64,000 bases of DNA from Arcobacter sp. CECT 8986 (GTDB taxonomy: Bacteria > Campylobacterota > Campylobacteria > Campylobacterales > Arcobacteraceae). The stretch covers positions 84,289 through 148,288 of the forward strand of contig NZ_PDKG01000006.1 in NCBI RefSeq assembly GCF_004116725.1, given 5' to 3'. This document shows, piece after piece, positions 17,978 to 27,908 of this stretch; positions within the stretch are counted from its first letter, which is position 1; every line of letters starts with the position of its first letter. Position numbers and translations under genes: made by a program. The notes below the pieces were generated by a model that saw only the letters and a list, made by a program, of their open reading frames with translations, was not told the DNA's origin and did no database searches.

Positions 17978-18003
17978 TTAGTAAAGCTAAAAAGCTTTAC
18001 TAA
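17978..18003 (-). terminator. Terminator downstream of tkt
   Basis: Perfect 11-bp stem TTAGTAAAGCT/AGCTTTACTAA, 4-nt loop, directly after the transketolase stop codon. Confidence 0.65.
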
Positions 18004-18009
18004 TTTATA

Positions 18010-19920
18010 TTATAAGTCGTTTTTGATTTTTTCTGTTAAAGAGTCAACTGTAAATCCAAACTCTTTAAATAATTCACCAGCAGGAGCACTTGCTCCAAAA
18101 GTATCCATACCATAAACAACATCTGCAAATTTATAGTACTCTAATCCTCTTGCAGCTTCAACAGCAAATACTTTAGTGTTATTATCAACTACTTTAGAGA
18201 TATACTCTTTATCTTGTTCAATAAATAGGTCAAAACAAGGAACTGAAACAACATTTGCAATAATTCCTTCTTTTTCTAATGCACAAGCTGTTTTAACAGC
18301 AAGCATAACTTCACTACCGCTTGCCATAATAGTAACTGTTGCATTTTCTCTTTGTTTTAATAGATATCCACCATTTGATACATCACCAAATGCTTTTTCA
18401 TCTTTTAAAATTTCTAAGTTTTGTCTTGAACATACAAATGCAGTTGGAGCATTTAATTTAAATGCAGTTTTCCATGAATCAACATTTTCATTTGCATCAG
18501 CTGGTCTAAATACATAGAAATTTGGTAATGCTCTAAATTGTGATAAATGTTCAATTGGTTGGTGAGTTGGTCCATCTTCACCAACACCAATAGAATCATG
18601 AGTCCAAATAAAGTGTTGAGGAATTGAAGCAAGCGCTGCAATTCTTGCACTTGGTTTTAAATAATCAGAGAATACAAAGAAAGTTGCAGAATAAACTCTA
18701 AATAATCCATATAAATTCATAGCATTTGAAATTGCTGCCATTGCGTGTTCTTTGATACCAAAGTGAATATTTCTACCATTTGGAAAATCACCCATATCTT
18801 TTAATTCAGTTTTATTTGATGGAGCTAAGTCTGCACTTCCACCTAAAAATCCTGGAACTGATTTTGCAATTGCATTTAAAATTTTATGATTTGAACTTCT
18901 TGTCGCAACACTTTGCTCACCAGAAAAATCTGGATATTCAATTGCATCAAAATTAGGATTTTGAAGTTCTTCAATTTTTTGTTTTGTTTCATCACTTAAT
19001 GATTCATTCCAAGCATTTTCTGCTTCTGCACCTTTGATTAATTTATCAAATGCACCTTTTATATCATAAGGAACTACAAATTTTTCATCAGGATTAAATC
19101 CAGCTTTCTCTTTTGAAGCTCTAATTTCATCTTCACCTAATGGTGCTCCGTGAGTATGATGACTTCCTTCTAAAGTTGCTGCACCTTTTCCAATTGCAGT
19201 TTTTGCAATAATAAGTACAGGTTTAGTTGCTTCTTTTGCTTTTGTTAAAGCATTATCAATTTGAGTAAAATTATGCCCATCAATTTCAATTACTTCAAAA
19301 TTAATTGCATCAAATCTTTTCTTAACATTTTCACTCCAAGCAATAGAAGTATCACCTTCAATTGTAATAGAGTTTGAATCATAAATAATTACAAGATTAT
19401 CTAAATTTAAATGTCCAGCAGTTGCACAAGCTTCATATGAAATACCCTCTTGTAAATCACCATCACCACATAAACAGTAAACTTTATGATTAATTACATC
19501 TTTTCCTAAAAGATTTTGTGCATATTTAGAAGCCATAGAAAAACCAACTGAGTTAGCAATTCCTTGTCCTAAAGGTCCTGTTGTAATCTCTATACCATGA
19601 GTATGTCCATACTCTGGATGTCCTGGAGTTTTTGAATTATGTTGTCTGAAATTTTTAATATCAGATAAACTAACATCAAATCCCCATAAATGTAATAATG
19701 AATAAACTAATCCCGTAGCATGACCACCACTAAATACTAATCTATCTCTGTTTAGCCATTTATCATTTGAAGGGTTTATATTTAAGTGTGAACTTAATAC
19801 TGTAGCAATATCAGCTAATCCCATTGGTGCACCTGGGTGTCCTGAATTCGCTTTTTGAACCATATCAGCAGCTAAGAATCTAATCGTATTAGCCTGTTTT
19901 TGAAGTAATTCTTTAGACAT
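18010..19920 (-). CDS. tkt: Transketolase
   Basis: 636 residues, typical. N-terminal thiamine-diphosphate domain: KANSGHPGAPMGLADI at about 23-38 and the GDGDLQEG motif near 152. The middle pyrimidine domain has GIKEHAMAAISNAMNLYG. The C-terminal domain begins near 500. It moves two-carbon units in the non-oxidative pentose phosphate pathway, important for precursor supply in these non-glycolytic organisms. It stands alone, separated from frd by about 240 bp and followed by a hairpin. Confidence 0.96.
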   Translation of the reverse strand: MSKELLQKQANTIRFLAADMVQKANSGHPGAPMGLADIATVLSSHLNINPSNDKWLNRDRLVFSGGHATGLVYSLLHLWGFDVSLSDIKNFRQHNSKTPGHPEYGHTHGIEITTGPLGQGIANSVGFSMASKYAQNLLGKDVINHKVYCLCGDGDLQEGISYEACATAGHLNLDNLVIIYDSNSITIEGDTSIAWSENVKKRFDAINFEVIEIDGHNFTQIDNALTKAKEATKPVLIIAKTAIGKGAATLEGSHHTHGAPLGEDEIRASKEKAGFNPDEKFVVPYDIKGAFDKLIKGAEAENAWNESLSDETKQKIEELQNPNFDAIEYPDFSGEQSVATRSSNHKILNAIAKSVPGFLGGSADLAPSNKTELKDMGDFPNGRNIHFGIKEHAMAAISNAMNLYGLFRVYSATFFVFSDYLKPSARIAALASIPQHFIWTHDSIGVGEDGPTHQPIEHLSQFRALPNFYVFRPADANENVDSWKTAFKLNAPTAFVCSRQNLEILKDEKAFGDVSNGGYLLKQRENATVTIMASGSEVMLAVKTACALEKEGIIANVVSVPCFDLFIEQDKEYISKVVDNNTKVFAVEAARGLEYYKFADVVYGMDTFGASAPAGELFKEFGFTVDSLTEKIKNDL

Positions 19921-20008
19921 AATTTTCCTATTTTATTGAAGTTAAATTTAATTTTAAGGCGATTATATCTAAAAAGGTTTAAAAAAAATATGAAAGATTA
20001 AAAAGAGT

Positions 20009-20033
20009 TAAAAGAGAAGTAGTACTTCTCTTT
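20009..20033 (-). terminator. Terminator of the giant adhesin gene
   Basis: Perfect 11-bp stem AAAAGAGAAGT/ACTTCTCTTTT with a 3-nt loop, 2 bp after the stop codon. Confidence 0.7.
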
Positions 20034-20035
20034 TA

Positions 20036-23000
20036 TTAAATATCTGGGTCAATAGAAACATCTTCATCAATTAATACTTTGATATTTGATGTTCCTGAAG
20101 TTGTTCCTTCAAATACATTAAATGTTGTTCCATCATCATCAGTGAACTGTCCACCAGATTTCCAGTTATCACTTCCACCTTCTAATGTAACTCTATCTCC
20201 ACTATCATCTCCAAAGATTTTAAGAACATTTTCATTATCTGTTAAGTTCTCAATCGCTTCTTCATCTATTACTAGATTATCTTTGATATCATTTGATAAA
20301 TCAATAGCTTCAATATTATGTACTTGTGATAAATCTGTACTTGCATTAATAGTGTTAATACCAGATAAATCTATACTTTCATCATCATCAATGATTAATA
20401 ATGTATCTTCACCTTCTCCACCATCAACAATATCTCCTGCATGGAATACAATCTCATCATCACCTTTTCCTGCATCAATTGTTGCATTACTTCCATGTGA
20501 ATCAAATTTTTCATCAGCATCAGTTCCGCTCATGTGATTTGTTGCATCTACATCAACTTCTAATTTTGCATTTGTAGTTACTGTATTTGTATCATCATTT
20601 TCTGATTCTGTTGAAGTTACACTTGCTGTCATTGAGTTAATCTCAGTTGAATCTAATCTTTCAGAAGAAACAAATGTAAACTCTTCTTCTTTTGCATCTT
20701 CAACAGGTAACTCAACTACTCCACCAGTTACATTATACTCAACACCTGAACTATCTTTTATTAAAGTTACAGTATCAGGAATATTATCTAGTGTAACTTT
20801 TGATAAAGTCTCACTTCCATCAAGATCAACTAATGCAGCTGCTAATGTAATAGTATAACTATAAGCAGTTGTTGAAGAAGAACTTACTGAATTAAAGATA
20901 GAAGATTCACCTTTTACAACACTATCTCCTACTTTGATATTTTCAAAATCTTTAATTTTATATTGAATATTATCTACATTATTATCATACTCTTCTTTTG
21001 TATATCCATTTAATATAATAGCGTCGTTTCCTTCGCCTCCTGATATATTATAATCATGTACTCTTCCATCTATTTGTAAAATATCATCACCTGAACCTAA
21101 AGATATTTCACTATTCCAAGATGCATCACCTTTTATATGTACTTTATCATTTCCTGTTCCTGTGTCAATATCTCCATCAATACTTCCACCTACATATACT
21201 TCATCTGCACCTCTTCCTGTCACTATATCTGTATTATAAGTAACATCACCTTCAATTTGTACTTTATCATCATCTGAACCTTGATAATAGTCTGCTGCTG
21301 TATTAATATCACCATTAATATTTCCTTTCACAGTTACACTATCATCTCCAGAAGATGTTTTTATATCACTATTATATTGAACATTACCAGATATAACTAC
21401 TTCATCATTACCCCCACCTGAGTAGATATCACCATCTATACTATTATTTATTAGTACTTTATTATCAGATGAGTTACCAAAATAATTATCATTGTATCCT
21501 AAATTATTTAACACAGTTGAGTTACTTGATACAGTACTTCCATCCCACTCATCAAAAGTCAAATCCAAAGAAGAAGAACCAGAAATTTCAACTTCTCCAT
21601 TTTCTTCAATACTAAAGCTTAATTTTGGAGCTTTTGCTTCTGTATCAACTTCATTAACGATATTTATTTTTACATCAAAATTTGTAGTATCACCATTTGA
21701 ATCACTTGCATTTATAGTAAAGCTTTCACTATTTTCAACTATACTATTTCTCAATCCACCAAATGAATAATCACCTGTTTCAAAATTAAATTCTAATGTT
21801 CCACCAGAACTTGTTTGTAATGTAAGAATATTATTAGAAGCTTCAGATATTGTATGTGAAACTCCATCAACTTCAATTGAAGTAATAGTTATATCATCGT
21901 CACCACCAGTAATATTGTCAAGAACATTACCTTCTACTTTTTCAAAGATATTTTCTATAAGTTTGTCTTTTAACTCATTTTCATCTTCAATAACCATTAC
22001 ATTTGTTTTTACATTACCTACACTTTCAGCAACCATATCTAAATAAGTAGTATTAGTAATTCCTTTACCAATACCTACTACATTTAACTCTTTTACATTA
22101 TCACCTAAAAATTCACCCCATTTAGTGATATAACCTTCATCTATTGCTGTACCAGATCTCCATATTGTATCAGTTCCACCTGTACCAGTTGTATCATTAT
22201 TCTCTACATTTGGTGCACCATCAGATATAAAATATACTGTTGATTTTTCACCATTTTCTGGAGTTTGATAATTATCATATGTTTCAAATAATGCATCTTC
22301 ATAATTTGTATAAACACCTTCATCACCTGAATGTAGGCTATTTATAGTATTTATAGCATCTTCTGCATTCATCCATCCACTATAACTTTTTGCATCAGTT
22401 CCAAATGTTGTAAGATTTATATTTACATTACTTAAATCATCATATGTATTAATTAAATCTTCTAATGCATCTTTTGCAATTGCTAATCGTGTAGTAACAC
22501 TTCCATCAGCTAATGTAACTTTTCCACTATTATTTGTCATACTTCCAGATAAATCTAAAACAATAACAACATTTTCATCACTTTTAACTGTATTAGCATC
22601 ATAATCTAATGTTTTAGTTTCATCTTCACTATAAACTAATGCATCGCTATCATTTGCTTCTTTAAAATTTGTACCATCATCATTATCTCTTGCTTCTGTT
22701 GCTCTTGCAGTGATACCTAAATCAATATTTTCTGTTCCTTCTGGAACTGTCATTTTTATACTATCAGTTACATTTTTTGTTCCATCTGGTAATTCTACAC
22801 TCCAAGTACCATCATTATTATTTGTCAATGTATATGCAGAACTTGTTGATGTAAACTCTGCACCTTCTGGAACATTTGTAATAGTAACAGTTAAACTTTC
22901 ACTTCCATCTATATCATGTAAAGCTGCATTAAAATCTACATCATACTCTACTACAGTTTTAGTAGAAGTTTCAGGAGTAGGTATCTCAGCCCCACCTTTT

Positions 23001-26000
23001 GTAGTACCATCACCAAAAACAATACCTTCTATATTATTTACAGTTAATACTTGATTTGTATCTAAATCTTTTATTCGTACATCTATATTATCATGACCTT
23101 GTTCAGGACCATTATAATTCATTAATTCATATTTTGAAGCATCTTTTGCTAAATAAAGAAGATCAACTCCAGAACCACCTGCAACTGCTCCTCCATTTAT
23201 ATCACCAGTAATTGCAATAATATCATTACCACCATTACTATTTATATTAGAACCACCTGCTATATCATGGTAAGTTATTGTGTCATCACCATCAGTACCA
23301 TTTGTATTTACATTTTGTAATGCATCTGCTATAGAGAATGTAGTCTCTCCAATTTTTACTAAATCAAATGTAATATTTTCTTGGTTTCCACCTGCATTTT
23401 CTGCATTATTATTGAATTCAGAATTTCCTGGAGCATTTTGGTCTCCATTTCCAAATCCATTATTTCCACCTTTACTTTCAACTGTTACTGTTTTTTCAAC
23501 ACCACCACTTACATCAATACTTGCAGTAGGTAAATCTGCAACTGCTGTGATATTTATATCTGTTGTGTACTCTGTACTTTTAAAGTTTCCATCTTCATCA
23601 CCAATTTGGAATTTAAGTTTTACATCAGTATCACTATCATCTTTTGGCTCATAGCTTAAGTTACCTGCTGCAACATTTGCTAAAGATATAACTTGACCTG
23701 GATTAACTTCAACTTTTGTATCTGTTGTTACTACATGTTCTTGACCATTTGCATCAATTACAGTTTGACCTTGAGTAACAGTTAGATATAAAGTACCTTC
23801 ACTTGGGATTTCTGTAATTTTTATTTGCGTTACATCTTTACCAAGTTCTCCAAAATCATTTTCAGTTAAAGCATAAGTTTGGTCTTCATCAATTGTAATA
23901 GAATCATTAGTAGAAGTTAAATCATCCGTAAATGAACCACTTAAATCAAAAGAATATCTAGCAGTATTTACTTCTTCATAATTTCCACCAATTACTTCTT
24001 TTACTTTTACATCAATATCTGATAAATCGCTAAAATCTTTAGCATCAAGAGTTAATGTTCCTCTACCTGTTGCATTTAAATCAACATTATAATCTTTTCC
24101 ATTTACTTCAACTACTGCTGTTGCTTTTCCTTGTGGTGGATAATTTTCATCTATTTGGATATTAAATGTAATTTGTCCATCAGTTGTACTAATATTTGCA
24201 ATTTCTGGATTAATAACTTCTGTATATGAAATCTCATGAATTAAATAATCATCATCATGTCCTGGTGCTGAGAATTCTGCTTTATCAAATGCCATTGGAT
24301 TACCATCTGCATCTGGGAATTCAAATGTATAAGATAAATCTACTCTATCTGTTCCACCTTGTGCCCCTACTTCTTTTAATAAATGATTATTCATATCATA
24401 ATATCTAACAACTGCATCTGTATTTGTTCCACCACCTGAAACTGTAGCGTATCCTATCTCTTTGCCGTCATCTGAAAATGTAATCTTTGCAGTTTCATGA
24501 TTATTTCTCCAAGCAAAAGCAACATCTATAGAATCAACATCATTAGTAAAATCAAAAACTATTTTTTCACTAACACCATTCCAGCCATGCCCCAATTCTG
24601 AATTTGCTCCGGAACCTGATGTGTTTCCATAAACACCAAATCCATCATGATTTGTTCCTTTTACTACAGATAAATTTCCTTCATTTCCATTAGTATCATA
24701 TGTACTTATAGAAATACCAGTTCCTTCACCAAACTCAGTATTTACATCTATTATTTTTGGTGCAGTTGCTACGGCTGATATAGATACATCTACTGGGTCA
24801 ACATCATCATAGATTATTGTTTTTGCAGCTGTTGAATCAAATGTTAATTTCTCAAAACTTCCATTTTCTCCTGCATTTTCTTCACTTACTGATGCTATTG
24901 ATGCTGATAATGAATCTGTTGGTTTACCATCTGAATCAACCTCTTTATATACATCATCTCTAGATACTGTTGCATCTACTGTACCAGAACTAGAACCTGC
25001 TTTAATTGTTATTGTTAATGCTGGATTTGTTTCACTTACTGCTTCACCATTTGCTCCAACATTTAATTTTACAGTTACATCATTATTTGTTGTAACTTCT
25101 TTACCATTTGCATCTACAATTTTTGCAGTATATGTAATACTTCCACCATCTTCAATTGCTCTTTCTATTGCACTTAAACTTACTTTTACTTCATCTGGTG
25201 TTGTTTCTGTTACAGTTGTTGTTGCTGTATCACTTGTATCTAGTTTCTCATAATTTCCACCAGTAGTTCCTGTGATTGATACTGTCTCTGTTGTTCCATC
25301 TGTTGTTCCATATACATCATCAGCACTTGCTACTTTTACACTTCCACTTGTTTTTCCAGCTTCGATTGTTATCTCTGAGCCATTACTTAATTTGATTACT
25401 AAATCTGTCTGTGGTGCATCTTTTACACTTGCTGTATATGTTATATCTTTACCAGCTTCTACTGTTTCATCTGCTGTTAAAGTTACTTTTGTTGTATCGA
25501 TTGTATCTGCTACTTTTGCTGTTACTGTGTCTGTATCTGCTGTTAAGTTCTCGAAGTTTCCTCCAGATACACTTGTAATTTTATTATCTAATGTACTTGC
25601 ATCTTTATATACATCTTCTGTATTTTCGTTTGTTACTTCTAATGTTCCTGTTGTTCCACTTGTAATTGTGATATCACCTAATGTTGTATGTACTACTACT
25701 GGGTCATCACCTTCTAATACTGGTTTTTCTAATGTTGCTGTAAATGTTACTGTTCCTGCTGCCTCATTTGTATTTGTTGCACTTAAACTTACTTTTACTT
25801 CATCTGGTGTTGTTTCTGTTACAGTTGTTGTTGCTGTATCACTTGTATCTAGTTTCTCATAATTTCCACCAGTAGTTCCTGTGATTGATACTGTCTCTGT
25901 TGTTCCATCTGTTGTTCCATATACATCATCAGCACTTGCTACTTTTACACTTCCACTTGTTTTTCCAGCTTCGATTGTTATCTCTGAGCCATTACTTAAT

Positions 26001-27001
26001 TTGATTACTAAATCTGTCTGTGGTGCATCTTTTACACTTGCTGTATATGTTATATCTTTACCAGCTTCTACTGTTTCATCTGCTGTTAAAGTTACTTTTG
26101 TTGTATCGATACTATCCACAATCGTTGTAGTTGTACTTGTTGTACTATTTACTGTATCAAAACCGCCACCAACAGTTCCTGATATTGTTGTTGTAACTGT
26201 TTGGTCTGCTTCTGAATAAACATCACTATCTGGTGTAACAGGAGATATTACTGTTCCCGTTGATGCTCCAGCAGGAATATTAATTATAGAACCATTACTT
26301 AATATAATTGACATATCTGATAATGCAGGAGTTGAAAGTGTTGCTGTATATGTTATTGAGTTGTCATCTTCTGTAATTTGAGTTGTTGATGTTAAAGTAA
26401 TTGTTACTTCAGTATCTGGGTTGTTATTTGTATTGATATTTACAGGTGTAGGGTTCCCATTTACATCAACATTTAATTGAGATCTACCAGCTAAAACATT
26501 TGCTGCTGCTGTTTGATCAAAATTAATAGGATTAAAAGTCGAAGTGTCCCCTTGTGGTCCACCAGCGGCAGCTGCATCTAATGCACTAGATAAAGAACCA
26601 AAATCATCAATAACAATACCATCATTTGATGCTAATTCAGATTTTGAAAGCATATCTTTTAGAGAAGAGATTACATCATCACCTTTAAAGTTACTATTCA
26701 TTACTGTATTTTGTAAGTCATATATTCCCGTTGGATTATCAATCATACTCAATACTGTTTTTGGTCCATTTTGATCAGTAATCAAATCAACCATATCATT
26801 AAATACGATTTTTACAGGAGGATCAAGATTTATAATAAGCTCAATAGACTTATCTCCATCAACTAAATTAAATGTATAATTTGACCCTGAATAATTATCA
26901 AAGTAGAATTGTTGCCCAGCTTTTGGCGTGATAACCATATCTTCTTTTACAGCAACTACATCATAAGTACCATTTGGTTCTTTTACAATAAGATTTAACA
27001 T
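20036..27001 (-). CDS. Giant LapA/RTX-type adhesin secreted by type I secretion
   Basis: 2321 residues, acidic, Thr/Ser/Asp-rich, almost no Cys. The N-terminal retention-module-like region (1-150) ends in ALDAAAAGG (about 141-148); it contains AAAG, resembling the (T/A/P)AAG site cut by LapG proteases. Five Ig-like LapA-type repeats follow (about 200-740), two of them identical over 111 residues. Next come a non-repetitive globular region (about 742-940), cadherin-like domains (1020-1150) and a von Willebrand A domain (about 1470-1690) with intact MIDAS DLSGS. RTX-like beta-roll repeats follow (about 1840-2000), then a C-terminal T1SS signal region with nonapeptides such as GKGDDEIVF. It is expected to anchor cells to surfaces or partners, using Ca2+. 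The T1SS genes lie upstream on the same strand. Confidence 0.93.
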   Translation of the reverse strand: MLNLIVKEPNGTYDVVAVKEDMVITPKAGQQFYFDNYSGSNYTFNLVDGDKSIELIINLDPPVKIVFNDMVDLITDQNGPKTVLSMIDNPTGIYDLQNTVMNSNFKGDDVISSLKDMLSKSELASNDGIVIDDFGSLSSALDAAAAGGPQGDTSTFNPINFDQTAAANVLAGRSQLNVDVNGNPTPVNINTNNNPDTEVTITLTSTTQITEDDNSITYTATLSTPALSDMSIILSNGSIINIPAGASTGTVISPVTPDSDVYSEADQTVTTTISGTVGGGFDTVNSTTSTTTTIVDSIDTTKVTLTADETVEAGKDITYTASVKDAPQTDLVIKLSNGSEITIEAGKTSGSVKVASADDVYGTTDGTTETVSITGTTGGNYEKLDTSDTATTTVTETTPDEVKVSLSATNTNEAAGTVTFTATLEKPVLEGDDPVVVHTTLGDITITSGTTGTLEVTNENTEDVYKDASTLDNKITSVSGGNFENLTADTDTVTAKVADTIDTTKVTLTADETVEAGKDITYTASVKDAPQTDLVIKLSNGSEITIEAGKTSGSVKVASADDVYGTTDGTTETVSITGTTGGNYEKLDTSDTATTTVTETTPDEVKVSLSAIERAIEDGGSITYTAKIVDANGKEVTTNNDVTVKLNVGANGEAVSETNPALTITIKAGSSSGTVDATVSRDDVYKEVDSDGKPTDSLSASIASVSEENAGENGSFEKLTFDSTAAKTIIYDDVDPVDVSISAVATAPKIIDVNTEFGEGTGISISTYDTNGNEGNLSVVKGTNHDGFGVYGNTSGSGANSELGHGWNGVSEKIVFDFTNDVDSIDVAFAWRNNHETAKITFSDDGKEIGYATVSGGGTNTDAVVRYYDMNNHLLKEVGAQGGTDRVDLSYTFEFPDADGNPMAFDKAEFSAPGHDDDYLIHEISYTEVINPEIANISTTDGQITFNIQIDENYPPQGKATAVVEVNGKDYNVDLNATGRGTLTLDAKDFSDLSDIDVKVKEVIGGNYEEVNTARYSFDLSGSFTDDLTSTNDSITIDEDQTYALTENDFGELGKDVTQIKITEIPSEGTLYLTVTQGQTVIDANGQEHVVTTDTKVEVNPGQVISLANVAAGNLSYEPKDDSDTDVKLKFQIGDEDGNFKSTEYTTDINITAVADLPTASIDVSGGVEKTVTVESKGGNNGFGNGDQNAPGNSEFNNNAENAGGNQENITFDLVKIGETTFSIADALQNVNTNGTDGDDTITYHDIAGGSNINSNGGNDIIAITGDINGGAVAGGSGVDLLYLAKDASKYELMNYNGPEQGHDNIDVRIKDLDTNQVLTVNNIEGIVFGDGTTKGGAEIPTPETSTKTVVEYDVDFNAALHDIDGSESLTVTITNVPEGAEFTSTSSAYTLTNNNDGTWSVELPDGTKNVTDSIKMTVPEGTENIDLGITARATEARDNDDGTNFKEANDSDALVYSEDETKTLDYDANTVKSDENVVIVLDLSGSMTNNSGKVTLADGSVTTRLAIAKDALEDLINTYDDLSNVNINLTTFGTDAKSYSGWMNAEDAINTINSLHSGDEGVYTNYEDALFETYDNYQTPENGEKSTVYFISDGAPNVENNDTTGTGGTDTIWRSGTAIDEGYITKWGEFLGDNVKELNVVGIGKGITNTTYLDMVAESVGNVKTNVMVIEDENELKDKLIENIFEKVEGNVLDNITGGDDDITITSIEVDGVSHTISEASNNILTLQTSSGGTLEFNFETGDYSFGGLRNSIVENSESFTINASDSNGDTTNFDVKINIVNEVDTEAKAPKLSFSIEENGEVEISGSSSLDLTFDEWDGSTVSSNSTVLNNLGYNDNYFGNSSDNKVLINNSIDGDIYSGGGNDEVVISGNVQYNSDIKTSSGDDSVTVKGNINGDINTAADYYQGSDDDKVQIEGDVTYNTDIVTGRGADEVYVGGSIDGDIDTGTGNDKVHIKGDASWNSEISLGSGDDILQIDGRVHDYNISGGEGNDAIILNGYTKEEYDNNVDNIQYKIKDFENIKVGDSVVKGESSIFNSVSSSSTTAYSYTITLAAALVDLDGSETLSKVTLDNIPDTVTLIKDSSGVEYNVTGGVVELPVEDAKEEEFTFVSSERLDSTEINSMTASVTSTESENDDTNTVTTNAKLEVDVDATNHMSGTDADEKFDSHGSNATIDAGKGDDEIVFHAGDIVDGGEGEDTLLIIDDDESIDLSGINTINASTDLSQVHNIEAIDLSNDIKDNLVIDEEAIENLTDNENVLKIFGDDSGDRVTLEGGSDNWKSGGQFTDDDGTTFNVFEGTTSGTSNIKVLIDEDVSIDPDI
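25168..25501 (-). repeat. 334-bp perfect direct repeat in the adhesin gene (copy B)
   Basis: Identical by eye to 25777-26110 (offset 609 bp). It encodes residues about 500-611, one Ig-like domain plus its linker. Confidence 0.95.
25777..26110 (-). repeat. 334-bp perfect direct repeat in the adhesin gene (copy A)
   Basis: First copy in reading direction, residues about 297-408. The copies are separated by a different Ig-like domain of about 90 residues, giving an A-B-A arrangement. Confidence 0.95.
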
Positions 27002-27037
27002 AACAGACTCCCTACAGTTTTATATTTATTCTGTTAT

Positions 27038-27043
27038 ATTATA
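27038..27043 (-). promoter_or_regulatory. -10 box of a separate adhesin promoter
   Basis: Minus-strand TATAAT 37 bp before the adhesin start, which has the ribosome site AGGGAG. No convincing -35 box. It suggests the adhesin can be transcribed apart from the upstream T1SS operon. Confidence 0.45.
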
Positions 27044-27088
27044 AAAAAAAAGTCTCTTTAAAGTTTCTTTTTTCTTAAAATTTAAATT

Positions 27089-27904
27089 TTAATTATTTTC
27101 TGTAAGGTTAAGAGGAGTGATGATTTTAAATAGTGCTCCATTATTTGAATTAGTTACATCAAGATAACCATTCATATTTTTTTCAATTATTACTTTTGAC
27201 ATAAATAGTCCAACACCTGTTCCATTACTTTTTTCAAAAGTTACAAAAGGTTTAAATATATCTTGAATATTTGCTATTTTAATTCCACCTGCATTATCTT
27301 CTATAAGTACAACTGCTGTATCTTCTTTTTTATCGATTGTGATTTTTATTAGTGGATTTTTTACTTTTCTTAAAATTAAAATTTCTCTTGCATTATTTAT
27401 TATGTTTATTAAAACTTGTGAATATTCACTTTTTAGACCATAAATCTCAGGATTTTTCTTTACAACAATTTCAATATTTATATTATTCTCTTTTAAAGAT
27501 GTACTTAAAATATTCATAACTGAATTTAATTGTGTAGATAGATTAAATTTATGTTTTTGCTTGTTTGCTGAAAAAAAGTTTCTAAAATCATTTATTGTAT
27601 TTGACATATAATTTGTAATTTCATTTAACTTTTCAATTGCTGTTAATAACTCTTTTTTATTTACAGTATTTTCAATTTTTGCTTTTGCTTCAATTGGAAT
27701 AAATAAAGAGTTTATCTCCATCAAAGGCTGTCTCCATTGATGTGCAATAGAAGATAGCATTTCTCCCATAGATGCCATTTTACTTTGTTCAACCAAGACT
27801 TTTTCTTTTTCTTGATTTTTTCTAACTTCTTCTTTGATTTTAGATTCTAATTTTTTATTCTCTTCTTCAAGCTGTAAAAATTCATCAAGATTTGTTTGTC
27901 GCAT
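27089..27904 (-). CDS. Soluble histidine kinase in the adhesin locus
   Basis: 271 residues with no membrane segment. An N-terminal coiled coil (about 8-45, rich in Glu/Lys) leads into H-box SSIAHQWRQPL near 52-62. The HATPase domain has N-box INIINNAREI, EDNAGGIK and GTGVGLFMSKVI. The sensory input is missing, so it must read a cytoplasmic or partner signal; the two lipoproteins encoded just upstream are candidates for an input chain, but no membrane-spanning link is visible. It sits between the T1SS genes and their adhesin substrate. No response regulator is adjacent on this strand; the closest is at 35404-36105, at the other end of the locus. Confidence 0.88.
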   Translation of the reverse strand: MRQTNLDEFLQLEEENKKLESKIKEEVRKNQEKEKVLVEQSKMASMGEMLSSIAHQWRQPLMEINSLFIPIEAKAKIENTVNKKELLTAIEKLNEITNYMSNTINDFRNFFSANKQKHKFNLSTQLNSVMNILSTSLKENNINIEIVVKKNPEIYGLKSEYSQVLINIINNAREILILRKVKNPLIKITIDKKEDTAVVLIEDNAGGIKIANIQDIFKPFVTFEKSNGTGVGLFMSKVIIEKNMNGYLDVTNSNNGALFKIITPLNLTENN

Positions 27905-27908
27905 ATTA

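Noticed and set aside
20079..20537. Plus-strand frame of 152 codons opposite the adhesin C terminus
   Set aside because: Low-complexity Ser/Pro/Leu composition expected from reading an Asp/Thr-rich gene backwards; no promoter or ribosome site.
25168..26110. CRISPR-like repetition
   Set aside because: Only two copies of a long in-frame coding repeat; no short regular repeats and spacers, and no cas genes anywhere in the window.
25272..26219. Long plus-strand open frames opposite the adhesin repeats (identical starts MIDTVSVVPSV)
   Set aside because: They are the antisense reading of the Thr/Asp/Val-rich repeats, duplicated only because the 334-bp repeat is. They have no family features and no fitting ribosome sites.
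27000..27037. 8-bp inverted repeat (ATAACAGA...TCTGTTAT) spanning the adhesin leader and start codon
   Set aside because: With the TATAAT at 27038-27043, transcription would begin inside or after the upstream arm, so the RNA hairpin probably cannot form. Kept only as a weak operator possibility.
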